DNA from: a virus
Strand: one strand, 5' to 3'
IMG/VR virus record: IMGVR_UViG_3300022916_000010
Location: 18,208-82,207 of that record
Length of the DNA stretch: 64,000 nucleotides
In this document: positions 33,514-40,739 of the stretch, piece after piece
Layout of the letters: each line of letters opens with the position of its first letter
How positions within the stretch are numbered: the stretch's first letter is position 1
Made by a program: the position numbers and the translations under genes
Notes under the pieces: model-generated
Told to the model about the DNA's origin: nothing
Database searches by the model: none
What the model saw: the letters and a program-made list of their open reading frames with translations, nothing else

Positions 33514-33741
33514 ATGGAACTTAAAGATTTTCGTAAAGAACTAAAATCTTGTGGGTTTAGGGTAAAAACTGAGTCATTGTCTATTGGTCGTCATGCTACT
33601 ATAATCCGGATTAGCGATAAACAATCTATGCCATCGATTTTCTCCGGCGAAGAGCATCGTCAACAATGGATTAAAGCTATTGCAATTAAATCAGAAGCCA
33701 AGGGGAATCTTTGGGATAAAGGTGAGAAAATCTATACCTGA
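33514..33741 (+). CDS. Hypothetical protein
   Basis: 75 residues, mixed charge. AAGGGGACTAAC upstream. Unknown. Confidence 0.65.
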   Translation: MELKDFRKELKSCGFRVKTESLSIGRHATIIRISDKQSMPSIFSGEEHRQQWIKAIAIKSEAKGNLWDKGEKIYT

Positions 33742-33831
33742 TTAAGTAGTTCTCCCTGAAACAACACACGAAATTAATACTTAACGTAAGAGCAATAATA
33801 TAAGCTACTAATAATGAAAGGAGCTAGTATA

Positions 33832-33921
33832 ATGCGTTAAGGACAGCCCGATAAGGATACGTTTGGAGAGTATCGTTTGAAAATCCTGGGCCAAAATGGA
33901 AACTCTCCCCTGTCTCAGTAA
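33832..33921 (+). pseudogene. Mini-ORF with stop at codon 3 (Met-Arg-stop)
   Basis: AAAGGAG sits eight bases before ATG CGT TAA. The same frame then runs 26 codons (G-Q-P-D-K-D-T-F-G-E-Y-R-L-K) to another TAA. It could be a dead gene, a deliberate two-codon ORF or coincidence with the RNA structure here. Confidence 0.45.
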
Positions 33922-33994
33922 GATCTTTTATTCATAGCTGTCCCTGAGTAAAAGAAAATAGATTGAGATAGGGCCGGTATATGGGACAGCACAC

Positions 33995-34136
33995 GCCCCT
34001 GTAGTTTAATTGGCAAAACAACACCGTATGTCCAGAATACATAATGATTATGGGAAGCTAGAGACTGGACCTCCCTGCCTTCCAATAAAGAAAATGTATG
34101 ATGGTGGAGTTTCGGGTTCGAGTCCTGCCAGGGGTA
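33995..34136 (+). tRNA. Interrupted tRNA with 70-base insertion in the anticodon loop
   Basis: Acceptor GCCCCTG/CAGGGGT, D stem GTTT/AAAC, anticodon stem ACACC/GGTGG (four pairs plus a mismatch), T arm around TTCGAGT, A73. The anticodon loop holds 77 bases. GTATG occurs at both ends (34026-34030 and 34096-34100); removing one copy with the intervening bases leaves GTATGAT, exactly 7 nt with T33. Inside, GTCCAG pairs with CTGGAC. The restored anticodon would be ATG (His codons), unusual in bacteria. Confidence 0.7.
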
Positions 34137-34161
34137 TTACGTAACATTGAAAGGAAAAATA

Positions 34162-34443
34162 ATGTTCACGATAGCAGTTGTTGTTTACTCAATCATGTTT
34201 CTTTTTGGCTGTATGCTGTTTGCAGTCGGGAGTTGCATTCTCTTTGATGAAAAAGAGCCGAATGGACTGGCATTAGTCCCATTCCTGTTTGCAGTATTGT
34301 GCTTTGTGACCCCCATCTTAATGCTCACAACTCATGTATGGGAAAATGGTTATAAGTCTGGCCAAGTTGATGCACTCAATGGCGAGATTTATTACGAACA
34401 AAAAGAATCCTCTAACAATGATGCTTGGGAAAAGAAGGAATAA
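34162..34443 (+). CDS. Two-pass membrane protein, GY-GQ-DA family
   Basis: 93 residues: two membrane helices, then G-Y-K-S-G-Q-V-D-A-L-N-G-E-I-Y-Y and a charged tail. The same tail motif occurs at 34735, 35742 and 36058. ATG at 34162 with GAAAGGAAAAATA. Confidence 0.75.
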   Translation: MFTIAVVVYSIMFLFGCMLFAVGSCILFDEKEPNGLALVPFLFAVLCFVTPILMLTTHVWENGYKSGQVDALNGEIYYEQKESSNNDAWEKKE

Positions 34444-34447
34444 TAAA

Positions 34448-34705
34448 ATGGAAGAATTTGCAATGAGTTGCGCACTTGTTGTCGTAACTTTGGTCACGTT
34501 GCTTCTTGTTGGCGCAGTTTTGGATGGTCAAGAAATTTCCGAGTCTCAATACGATTCTCTGAAAGAATGGCAAGCAGAATTCCCTGAACTCAAAGAAAAA
34601 ATCGAAGATGCTTTGAACGATGGAGAAGTTTCGAAAATAGAGTTTAGGCGTATTGAACGATATAGAGAAGGTATCGAAAAAAAGAAAGAGATACTGACGG
34701 ATTAA
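34448..34705 (+). CDS. Membrane-anchored coiled-coil protein
   Basis: 85 residues: one membrane segment (residues 6-24), then a long charged helix. GAAGGAATAAA upstream at 34448. Unknown. Confidence 0.65.
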   Translation: MEEFAMSCALVVVTLVTLLLVGAVLDGQEISESQYDSLKEWQAEFPELKEKIEDALNDGEVSKIEFRRIERYREGIEKKKEILTD

Positions 34706-34734
34706 AAACTCCCTGAAAATAGAAAGGATTTACC

Positions 34735-35040
34735 ATGTTAGGGCTAGGAATTTTCTTCATCATTTTGGCGTTGCTTCTGGTATTGTTATCCATGACATGC
34801 GTATCTGCTCCGTCTGATGACGGTTGGGGACTTGTGTTTTTCGTTATTTTTCTTATGGTTACTGCTGGAGCGTTTGGATGCTTTACAAATATCGCCTGGC
34901 ATGAAGGATATGATAAATGCGAAAAAGAGAATGGTTCCCTGATTTTAGCAGAACAAAAGGGATACGTTAAAGGGCAAATAGATGCCTATAGAAGCATAGT
35001 CAAATCGGAAACAACTAAGGAAGATGAAAGTGGACAATGA
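34735..35040 (+). CDS. Two-pass membrane protein, GY-GQ-DA family
   Basis: 101 residues: two membrane helices, E-G-Y-D-K-C-E then K-G-Y-V-K-G-Q-I-D-A-Y-R. Same layout as the genes at 34162 and 35742. Confidence 0.75.
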   Translation: MLGLGIFFIILALLLVLLSMTCVSAPSDDGWGLVFFVIFLMVTAGAFGCFTNIAWHEGYDKCEKENGSLILAEQKGYVKGQIDAYRSIVKSETTKEDESGQ

Positions 35041-35221
35041 TTTTAAGAGGCTCTCTAAGCGAGCCAGGAAGCAAGGCTATACTTTCGAGCGTTGCGGTAA
35101 GATGTTCCGTCTGAGCAGCAAACGACACGCTCCAGACGGCGACTATATCGAATATGAGTATCTTAACGATGCTATCACTGATCTTTCCCTGATTAAAGCG
35201 GGAATAAACCCTCTTCTGTAG
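35024..35221 (+). CDS. Small basic protein
   Basis: 65 residues, starting inside the end of the previous gene with AAGGAAG upstream. Basic first half (F-K-R-L-S-K-R-A-R-K-Q-G). Unknown. Confidence 0.65.
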   Translation: MKVDNDFKRLSKRARKQGYTFERCGKMFRLSSKRHAPDGDYIEYEYLNDAITDLSLIKAGINPLL

Positions 35222-35252
35222 GCAATCAACAACCAACATAAAGGGTAAGAAA

Positions 35253-35405
35253 ATGGCTCATGGCGAAAACGATGCTTGTATGACTTGTGACCGTCCGACT
35301 TGCGATGGATGCCCCTACTTTTGGGAGGAGCCAGATTCTTATGATTCTTTTGACCTTTTCTTGGATCAGGAGTTCCAGCACGATCTCCCTGATATTGAAG
35401 ATTAA
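35253..35405 (+). CDS. 50-residue Cys/Asp-rich protein
   Basis: C-M-T-C-D-R-P-T-C-D-G-C-P-Y suggests a zinc knuckle, followed by an acidic tail. A similar C-D-x2-C-x2-C-P-F pattern occurs at 46133. AAGGGTAAG site. Confidence 0.65.
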   Translation: MAHGENDACMTCDRPTCDGCPYFWEEPDSYDSFDLFLDQEFQHDLPDIED

Positions 35406-35432
35406 ATCATTACGAGTAGAAAGGGAACAACA

Positions 35433-35729
35433 ATGAAACTTTTGACCAAAGCACTCAAAGTTAAGATTCCTCCGCTGTATGCCAATGAGAAAAAGTCTCT
35501 TGAAGAGACTATGGCAGTTGTCAAACTCTTCACCCCTGATGGGAATTGGACTTGGTATATCACCGAATTCGACGGAGTTGATAGGTTTTTCGGCTTGGTC
35601 GATGGTTTCGAGAAAGAATTGGGGTATTTCTCGTTGTCGGAACTGTTGAAGTTACGCGGCCCGATGGGCCTCCCTGTCGAAAGGGATATGTATTGGACAC
35701 CGAAGAGCCTAAAGGAACTAATGGGCTAG
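35433..35729 (+). CDS. DUF2958-like protein
   Basis: 98 residues: L-L-T-K-A-L-K then I-P-P-L-Y-A-N-E, V-V-K-L-F-T-P-D-G-N-W-T-W-Y, F-F-G-L-V-D-G and E-L-G-Y-F-S-L-S-E-L match the DUF2958 pattern found on phages and plasmids. Function unknown. Confidence 0.8.
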   Translation: MKLLTKALKVKIPPLYANEKKSLEETMAVVKLFTPDGNWTWYITEFDGVDRFFGLVDGFEKELGYFSLSELLKLRGPMGLPVERDMYWTPKSLKELMG

Positions 35730-35741
35730 AAAGGTTTTATC

Positions 35742-36023
35742 ATGTTATCAATTGCATTATTCGCTTGGGCTGCGATATTCATAATTATTCTTTGCTTGTT
35801 GGCGTCATTAGATAACAACTTTATCTCTACAAGCATTAGAGGATGTTTGATTTTTTCCCTTCTAATACTTGTCCCTCTGTTGTGCCATGACATAGGGAAT
35901 GCCAGAGAAGAATACGGCCACAAACAAGGTTACAAGCAAGGGCAAATTGACGCAATCAAAGGTGATATTAAGTACCAAAAGGTCCACGAAGAGAAGTGGG
36001 AATTGATCCCTGAAAAAGAGTAG
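35742..36023 (+). CDS. Two-pass membrane protein, GY-GQ-DA family
   Basis: 93 residues: two membrane helices, then Q-G-Y-K-Q-G-Q-I-D-A-I-K-G-D-I-K-Y and a tail with E-K-W-E. The clearest copy of the motif. Confidence 0.75.
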   Translation: MLSIALFAWAAIFIIILCLLASLDNNFISTSIRGCLIFSLLILVPLLCHDIGNAREEYGHKQGYKQGQIDAIKGDIKYQKVHEEKWELIPEKE

Positions 36024-36057
36024 AAAATACAGATAGGTAACACGAAAGGACAACAAA

Positions 36058-36384
36058 ATGGGACTGATATTTTTCTTAACAGCTTGTACGGTTATTTCGA
36101 TGGGAGCCTTGGCTGGATGCGTAAGCAGTCTGGTTATGATTGATAATAAAGAACTCAGAATAAACGTCGTCGCTGGGGCGTTGCTTGCTTTGAGCGTTTT
36201 GATGATTTCTGTATTGCCGGCGGCTTATTTATCGGGCAAGGCAGATGCAGTTAAATCTATGGTCCCTGTTGCACAACATTTTTACGAGGAAGGGCATACT
36301 GACGCTACAAACGGTAAGCCAAATAAATATCGCGCGACAAAAAGCGAGAAACTCCCTGAAGAAAACGACAAAAATAAAGAGTAG
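36058..36384 (+). CDS. Two-pass membrane protein, divergent family member
   Basis: 108 residues: two membrane helices and a degenerate tail (E-E-G-H-T-D-A-T-N-G-K-P). GAAAGGACAACAAA upstream. Confidence 0.7.
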   Translation: MGLIFFLTACTVISMGALAGCVSSLVMIDNKELRINVVAGALLALSVLMISVLPAAYLSGKADAVKSMVPVAQHFYEEGHTDATNGKPNKYRATKSEKLPEENDKNKE

Positions 36385-36419
36385 TATAACGAGTTGAGCT
36401 TAATAAAGCTCCTGCATTG

Positions 36420-36490
36420 AATTTTTCGTTCCTACCCTATGATACAACGAAAAATTATGCAGAGGGAGATAGTACCAACTTCTATCTCCC
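36420..36490 (+). other. Two adjacent stem-loops
   Basis: AATTTTTCGTT (36420-36430) pairs with AACGAAAAATT (36446-36456). GGGAGATAG (36464-36472) pairs with CTATCTCCC (36482-36490), whose 3' end runs into TCCCTGA. Here the TCCCTGA word partly lies in a hairpin arm. Confidence 0.55.
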
Positions 36491-36533
36491 TGACTCATTT
36501 TTTACAAATCCCTATCCTTGAAAGGATATAACA

Positions 36534-36707
36534 ATGCGATCAACTTTTTACGCCATTATCAAATTGACTGTTGAGCATGAAGGCGATATGGAAGATGCCC
36601 GGCGAGATGTTGGTTCTGATGCTGATTATCATTTCAGCTTTGACAATGGCAAAACAAAAATTGTAGATACAGAATGGTCAGATATAAGAACAGGAGATGA
36701 ATTGTGA
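36534..36707 (+). CDS. Small hypothetical protein
   Basis: 57 residues, acidic, beta-alpha-beta-like with aromatic residues (F-Y-A-I-I-K-L-T-V). GAAAGGATATAAC upstream. The stop overlaps the next GTG start. Confidence 0.65.
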   Translation: MRSTFYAIIKLTVEHEGDMEDARRDVGSDADYHFSFDNGKTKIVDTEWSDIRTGDEL

Positions 36708-36901
36708 TTATTAAGGTTTGGTACAGCGACGAAAGCGTGGGAGAATATCATTCTATCGAAGAAGCCCAAGCCGATATTCTCGAAAATTTGACAGGTTGCG
36801 ATTTTGCTATCTCTGTCGATAATGTCGCAGAAGTGGACGAACACGATAGAATTCTCAAAACTTACGGCTGTCAATGGGGCGTGAAACTTATCAATATCTA
36901 A
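36704..36901 (+). CDS. Small hypothetical protein, GTG start
   Basis: 65 residues starting with GTG in a GTGA overlap. A D-E-S-V-G-E-Y-H-S-I-E-E-A-Q pattern resembles small beta-alpha proteins. Unknown. Confidence 0.65.
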   Translation: MIIKVWYSDESVGEYHSIEEAQADILENLTGCDFAISVDNVAEVDEHDRILKTYGCQWGVKLINI

Positions 36902-36961
36902 TTCTCCCTGAAAAAGAATCTGGTATTGTATAGGGTAGTCCTAACAAAGAAAGGTTACAAA

Positions 36962-37540
36962 ATGAGCAAGACAGCGACTATTACTGCGAGCGAACAACTC
37001 TTTATCGACACTTCTGGCCAGCAGACGGTTATCGCCATTGATGAGTCTCAATTGGTTGCGATGCTGCGGGCCAACAAGGGCGCCAATTTCGTAACGGTCG
37101 TAACCAAAACCGATCCGAAAATGCGGAAAACTGGCAATCCGTTTGTCGGCAAGATGTTTAAGGTTTCTCGCGTTAATTGCATGATCGGCTGGAGTTACGC
37201 CAACTCGGTCAACAACCAACGCCAGCGAGAAGGCAATACCGACGTTTTCGTCGCCGAGCCTCGAAAATGGGGAACTCGGATCGACGGTACGCCGCTGATC
37301 GAGCATAAGGGACAATTCTACGTCGAATTGAAGGTCGAAAAGTCCCTTGACGCCAAGTATATCGGCCTCGACGGCAAGGAATTGGACGCTGCGACGTTGG
37401 CCGATGCAAGGGAATTCTTCAGCAAGCCGCGACGGGCGGCAACGCAACAGACCGACAAGGAAATCATTCTCCGCGACTATAAGGTCGCCAGCATCGTAGC
37501 GATTACCATGAACAAGCAAGCGTATATCGTTCGGCGGTAA
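36962..37540 (+). CDS. Hypothetical protein, GC-rich codons
   Basis: 192 residues with GAAAGGTTACAAA upstream of ATG 36962. Repeated T-V-V-T-K-T-D and K-W-G-T-R-I-D segments. Codons are C/G-ending as in 9147, 31400 and 41493, suggesting strong expression. A long antisense ORF here is a shadow. Confidence 0.75.
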   Translation: MSKTATITASEQLFIDTSGQQTVIAIDESQLVAMLRANKGANFVTVVTKTDPKMRKTGNPFVGKMFKVSRVNCMIGWSYANSVNNQRQREGNTDVFVAEPRKWGTRIDGTPLIEHKGQFYVELKVEKSLDAKYIGLDGKELDAATLADAREFFSKPRRAATQQTDKEIILRDYKVASIVAITMNKQAYIVRR

Positions 37541-38233
37541 GGGGAGCCGTTTCCCCTGACCAGCAAGCGAAAATTGAAAAGGGTAATGCTAAAAGAGAGC
37601 AGAGGACGCAAAGGACGTACAGTTTAGGGGAGAGGAAGCGATGCCTGTTAAGCTAGACACCTCGGCATAGAGCTTCCTCTCCCCGACATAGCAAGGACTA
37701 AAAAGACAAGTATCTTGGTACTTTTAACAAAAAGTTAAAATACTAAACAAACAAGAGAAAATCTTCTACGAAAATTGATAAATAATTTTTGTCCTTGTCT
37801 CCCTGAAAACAAGTCAGAAATCGTAATAAGATGTCAGCAAGGGCTAAGGAAAATTCCTGATGGGGCTTACAGCGGAGTAAGCCTCGCCCTTGCATTTTTC
37901 TTAAAAATGAATTTAGGCCAAGGGCAGGCATAGTCCTGTTGCGGCAAGTCGTTATTGGATATGCAAAGGTCGCTGGTTCGAGTCCAGCTATCTCGGCAAA
38001 GCCGGGATATAGCTCAGTTGGCAGAGCGCTGACAAGTCCAATACTTGAGCCTAAAAGGGAGAGCAATCGTTGCTCTGTCGGCCAATTATGAGCGTCGGCA
38101 GAGTTACCTAACCATAGAGGTTAGGGGCGATTGATTGCAAAAACGTTCGGCCCTCTCTTTTGCGATAGGGGGCTGAACGTTCTCTCTTATCTTATATATT
38201 CTCCCTGATTAGAAAAACAAAAATGGTTAGGGT
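37541..38233 (+). other. 690-base noncoding region full of RNA-like structure
   Basis: No convincing gene beyond a possible 13-codon basic peptide (M-L-K-E-S-R-G-R-K) at 37585. Stems: GGGGAGAGGAAGC 37627-37639 with 37672-37684; GGCTTAC/GTAAGCC inside AAGGGC/GCCCTT near 37838-37895; the permuted tRNA-like element at 37960-38044; CCTAACC/GGTTAGG near 38110; and AACGTTC/GAACGTT near 38142-38180. It reads like a small-RNA cluster. Confidence 0.6.
37960..38044 (+). tRNA. Circularly permuted tRNA-like element
   Basis: The 3' half comes first: AGGTC variable bases, T arm GCTGG-TTCGAGT-CCAGC, acceptor strand TATCTCG (37989-37995). Seven bases later comes the 5' half: CGGGATA (38003-38009), TA, D arm GCTC-AGTTGGCA-GAGC. 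The acceptor strands pair perfectly (one G-U), and the stem continues to 9 bp closed by AAA. Outside, TATTGGA (37953-37959) pairs with TCCAATA (38037-38043). No direct 5-bp anticodon stem is seen, so the anticodon is undefined. Confidence 0.65.
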
Positions 38234-38449
38234 ATGAGAATAGAAGAAGCGATTAAAGAGTGGAAAAAGAAAAAAAGACGTATGGGCTGCGTTTCGGCTG
38301 CTAATTGGTTCTGTACTAGGGTTAAAGGTTTTCATCCTGAACGTTTGGATAGGTACACAAAAGATGGGGAAGTGTATCAACATGTTGTGGCAACTAATGG
38401 AACGATACGGATAGATTTTGCTCCGTATGCTGATGTTCCATCTCCCTGA
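38234..38449 (+). CDS. Small basic protein
   Basis: 71 residues, Lys/Arg-rich start, C-V-S-A-A-N-W-F-C near the middle. The stop lies in a TCCCTGA word. Unknown. Confidence 0.65.
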   Translation: MRIEEAIKEWKKKKRRMGCVSAANWFCTRVKGFHPERLDRYTKDGEVYQHVVATNGTIRIDFAPYADVPSP

Positions 38450-38520
38450 TAAAACAATTGAAATCATAAAAGGTAGTCGCAAAGGACAACAACAAAAACC
38501 TTTTTCTGGGAGAAAAGACA

Positions 38521-38832
38521 ATGGCAAAGCAAAAGAAGGCAAAGAAGCGTAAGGTCGCCAATATCAAGTTGGGCATATCGGAAGTTTTTTGCCCCCGTTC
38601 CGCTCTGAGAGTTATCAAGCATAAGCTCAACGGCCCGAAAGCCAAGGGCAAGACGTTTGACGTTATCAATATTCTTGTTGACGGCAATGCTCGGCTTTCC
38701 ATCCTCAAGCTCGCCCGAACGGATGAGGATACGCCAACGTCACGCCGATACGCCGTAGAGGGCCTTGGGCGGCGGTTGGTAGGGACTAAGGGCAGTATGA
38801 TTGATGAGGCGGCGACCCGCCTTGTTCTGTAA
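38521..38832 (+). CDS. Basic protein
   Basis: 103 residues, Lys-rich N-terminus (K-Q-K-K-A-K-K-R-K), GC-rich codons. Followed by an intrinsic terminator. Possible nucleic-acid binder. Confidence 0.7.
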   Translation: MAKQKKAKKRKVANIKLGISEVFCPRSALRVIKHKLNGPKAKGKTFDVINILVDGNARLSILKLARTDEDTPTSRRYAVEGLGRRLVGTKGSMIDEAATRLVL

Positions 38833-38863
38833 CAAGGGGGCTTAAAACAAGCTGGAGGAGGGT

Positions 38864-38898
38864 AAGGGAAGCTGAGAAATTGGCTTCCCTTATTTTTT
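38864..38898 (+). terminator. Intrinsic terminator
   Basis: AAGGGAAGC (38864-38872) pairs with GCTTCCCTT (38883-38891), loop TGAGAAATTG, then ATTTTTT. Confidence 0.85.
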
Positions 38899-38947
38899 CG
38901 CCTAAAATAATCTCCCTGACAAATCAAACAAAATAGTAAATAACGTT

Positions 38948-39253
38948 ATGCCAAGAAGATCAATAAACTTTCTAGTCGGCAATGGAGTAAACCAATCAGA
39001 CCGAGATGCGTTTTTCGGCCCGATCCCTGATACAGATGAATGGTTTACATTCGTTGTCGTCGGCGATGCTTTTTGGTCTGACTTGCTTGTGGCTGCTGGA
39101 CTTTACCCGTCGAAAAGTCAAGCCAGAAAACAAGGATGGCACAAACCAGTCAAACATGGTTTTGATCATTTCTTTTTTGGCCTGGCGTCTAAGTGGGATG
39201 AAGAAGACCACTGCTATTGGGTCAAAGAAGCCAAGTTGATTATTACTCCCTGA
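38948..39253 (+). CDS. Hypothetical protein
   Basis: 101 residues, aromatic-rich (D-E-W-F-T-F-V-V-V, W-D-E-E-D-H-C-Y-W). The stop lies in a TCCCTGA word. Unknown. Confidence 0.65.
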   Translation: MPRRSINFLVGNGVNQSDRDAFFGPIPDTDEWFTFVVVGDAFWSDLLVAAGLYPSKSQARKQGWHKPVKHGFDHFFFGLASKWDEEDHCYWVKEAKLIITP

Positions 39254-39313
39254 TACAACAATCAAAATGATAAAAGGTAGTCGAGAACGAAACCCCTTTT
39301 CAGGAGTCGAAAA

Positions 39314-39490
39314 ATGGACCGTCCCAAGTATCCCTACAAGACGCCGACCGATCAGCAACCGAGTATGGACCAACTGGAAGAATGGATGTTTGACGGCGTT
39401 TGTGAAGCCACAGACGGTTGCATGGTCGAGCCGGACGGCTGGTGCGAACACGGCCACGTTTCCTGGCTTATCCATGAAGGCATTATGTAA
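39314..39490 (+). CDS. Small acidic protein
   Basis: 58 residues with AGGAG upstream; C-E-A-T-D-G-C then W-C-E-H-G-H could bind metal. A longer frame overlapping it is rejected. Followed by a terminator. Confidence 0.6.
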   Translation: MDRPKYPYKTPTDQQPSMDQLEEWMFDGVCEATDGCMVEPDGWCEHGHVSWLIHEGIM

Positions 39491-39500
39491 AAACGTCAAA

Positions 39501-39541
39501 GGGGAAGGCTTGGGAACACCTGAGCCTTCCCCTGTTTTTTG
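39501..39541 (+). terminator. Intrinsic terminator
   Basis: GGGGAAGGCT (39501-39510) pairs with AGCCTTCCCC (39523-39532), then TGTTTTTTG. Confidence 0.85.
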
Positions 39542-39560
39542 CCCGAAAAAGGAAATAACC

Positions 39561-39728
39561 ATGACAAGACAAGAAGCCCAAGCAGAGTTCTGCCAAACAA
39601 TCAGACCTTCAATCCTGAAACAACATGGCAGAAATGACAGACCAGCAATGAGGCAAGCATGGGTCATTTTTCTTGACGATCTTCACAGAAATGATCGTAT
39701 AACGGACGATCAAGTAAATAACTGGTAA
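39561..39728 (+). CDS. Small helical protein
   Basis: 55 residues, Arg/Gln-rich, AAAGGAAATAACC before the ATG. Starts right after a terminator, so it depends on read-through or a nearby promoter. Confidence 0.65.
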   Translation: MTRQEAQAEFCQTIRPSILKQHGRNDRPAMRQAWVIFLDDLHRNDRITDDQVNNW

Positions 39729-39749
39729 ACCCCTGAAGAGGATATCAAA

Positions 39750-39977
39750 ATGTCTAAAGCTACGATCAATATTCAAGTTAAGTTTGCCAAAGAAGTAGAC
39801 AACGACCAATTCCATCTGTTCGATGTTGCCCCTGCTCGGATACCAGCTATCGGAGAAACGTATATCGTACAGTTCCCTGGTGACACGCTGGCTTTTGGTA
39901 AGGTCACAGACATTGTTAGTTCTGTCGATCATGATGGCGGGCATACGCTCGTAACTATCAATATCGACAACAATTAG
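39750..39977 (+). CDS. Small beta-rich protein
   Basis: 75 residues, strand-rich (I-N-I-Q-V-K-F, T-L-V-T-I-N-I). GAAGAGGATATC upstream. Unknown. Confidence 0.65.
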   Translation: MSKATINIQVKFAKEVDNDQFHLFDVAPARIPAIGETYIVQFPGDTLAFGKVTDIVSSVDHDGGHTLVTINIDNN

Positions 39978-40128
39978 CATCCCTGAAAATGTGACAAGTA
40001 TAGTAAAGTATGGTTAAGAGAGATAGTAGAAAGGAAACTATGCCTCCCTGACAATTAACATAAAATTACTAAGTATACTATAGAGAAGAATGTCAAGTAT
40101 AATTTGCTAACCCACGAGGAGAAAAGTC

Positions 40129-40137
40129 ATGCTCTGA
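40129..40137 (+). other. Two-codon mini-ORF ATG CTC TGA
   Basis: GAGGAG lies seven bases before the ATG, spacing typical of a real start. The frame meets a second stop two codons later, so it is not simply a longer gene with one mutation. Confidence 0.4.
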
Positions 40138-40186
40138 CAACTCTAAAAAATAAATAATAAGAGATTGCGATTAATTATGGTTTTGA

Positions 40187-40243
40187 GAAGGGAAGTCGGC
40201 TCCCTCGGGGTAGCAATTGCGGCCGGCTTCCCTTCGTATTTTT
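40187..40243 (+). terminator. Intrinsic terminator with long stem
   Basis: GAAGGGAAGTCGGC (40187-40200) pairs with GCCGGCTTCCCTTC (40222-40235), 14 bp with one G-U, then GTATTTTT. Confidence 0.8.
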
Positions 40244-40276
40244 CCCCTGCACAAAGAAAGAAAAAAGAGAAGTAAT

Positions 40277-40498
40277 ATGAAAATGACAAGTTTCTACAAA
40301 CGACCGTCGAACAATTGTGGGACTATCACTGGTTTCATTAACCGTGATGGGGCTAAGTTGTTGGAAGTCGATGACTTGGGAGAATTCCACACCAGTTGTT
40401 GCTGGGGGTTCGCTCCGTCTGTCGGCGATGCTGTTGAAATGTTCGTGCATGAAGATCCCAAGGCGAAAAGCTGTTGGGTTCTCAGAAAAAGGAAATAA
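40277..40498 (+). CDS. Small beta-rich protein with Cys pair
   Basis: 73 residues from ATG 40277 (AGAGAAGTAAT upstream). S-C-C-W-G-F central motif. The same kind of W/Cys small beta protein occurs at 42146. Unknown. Confidence 0.65.
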   Translation: MKMTSFYKRPSNNCGTITGFINRDGAKLLEVDDLGEFHTSCCWGFAPSVGDAVEMFVHEDPKAKSCWVLRKRK

Positions 40499-40500
40499 AA

Positions 40501-40704
40501 ATGAAATTCGACTTGACGGCCCCGGCCTGGATGTTTATCGCTTGGATTCTGTCGTTTGCTTACCTTCTGGTGACCAAGTTGGCAGGTGTCCATGCTTTCA
40601 CATGGTTTGTCGTTTTGTCGCCTCTGTGGGGCTTTGGTGGCCTTTTTATGGCTGTCGTAATCCTATTGTTTATGATTATTCTCTATAAGCTAGGCAATAG
40701 GTAA
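40501..40704 (+). CDS. Two-pass membrane protein
   Basis: 67 residues, two hydrophobic helices. AAAAGGAAATAAA upstream; starts two bases after the previous stop. Confidence 0.7.
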   Translation: MKFDLTAPAWMFIAWILSFAYLLVTKLAGVHAFTWFVVLSPLWGFGGLFMAVVILLFMIILYKLGNR

Positions 40705-40739
40705 CTTCCCTGAAAAGACGCGGAAAAAGGATAATCTGT

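Larger units (their letters stand above)
33742..34161 (+). other. Noncoding region with pseudoknot candidate and interrupted tRNA
   Basis: Contains an ORF broken at codon 3, a possible pseudoknot (33846-33908) and the interrupted tRNA at 33995-34136. In the pseudoknot GCCC+AGGAT pairs with ATCCT+GGGC, and loop GGAGAG at 33865-33870 pairs with CTCTCC at 33903-33908. TAGTATAAT at 33826 could be a -10 for an RNA starting near 33841. Confidence 0.5.
39978..40276 (+). other. Gene-free leader region
   Basis: Two TCCCTGA words (39981, 40045), AGTATACTATAG and AAGTATAAT promoter-like segments near 40073-40103, a Met-Leu-stop mini-ORF at 40129 with a GAGGAG site, and the terminator at 40187. Confidence 0.5.

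Noticed and set aside
36941-37519. A 192-codon minus-strand frame
   Set aside because: It is antisense to a well-formed + strand gene with GC-rich codons, which creates long empty frames on the opposite strand. No ribosome binding site.
37953-38044. tmRNA as explanation of the permuted element
   Set aside because: A full canonical D stem and loop (GCTC-AGTTGGCA-GAGC) is present, which tmRNAs lack, and no tag reading frame was found nearby.
39267-39728. A 153-codon + strand frame spanning a terminator
   Set aside because: It runs through a clear intrinsic terminator and overlaps two smaller frames that each have their own ribosome binding site (39314 and 39561); only its last 55 codons look real.
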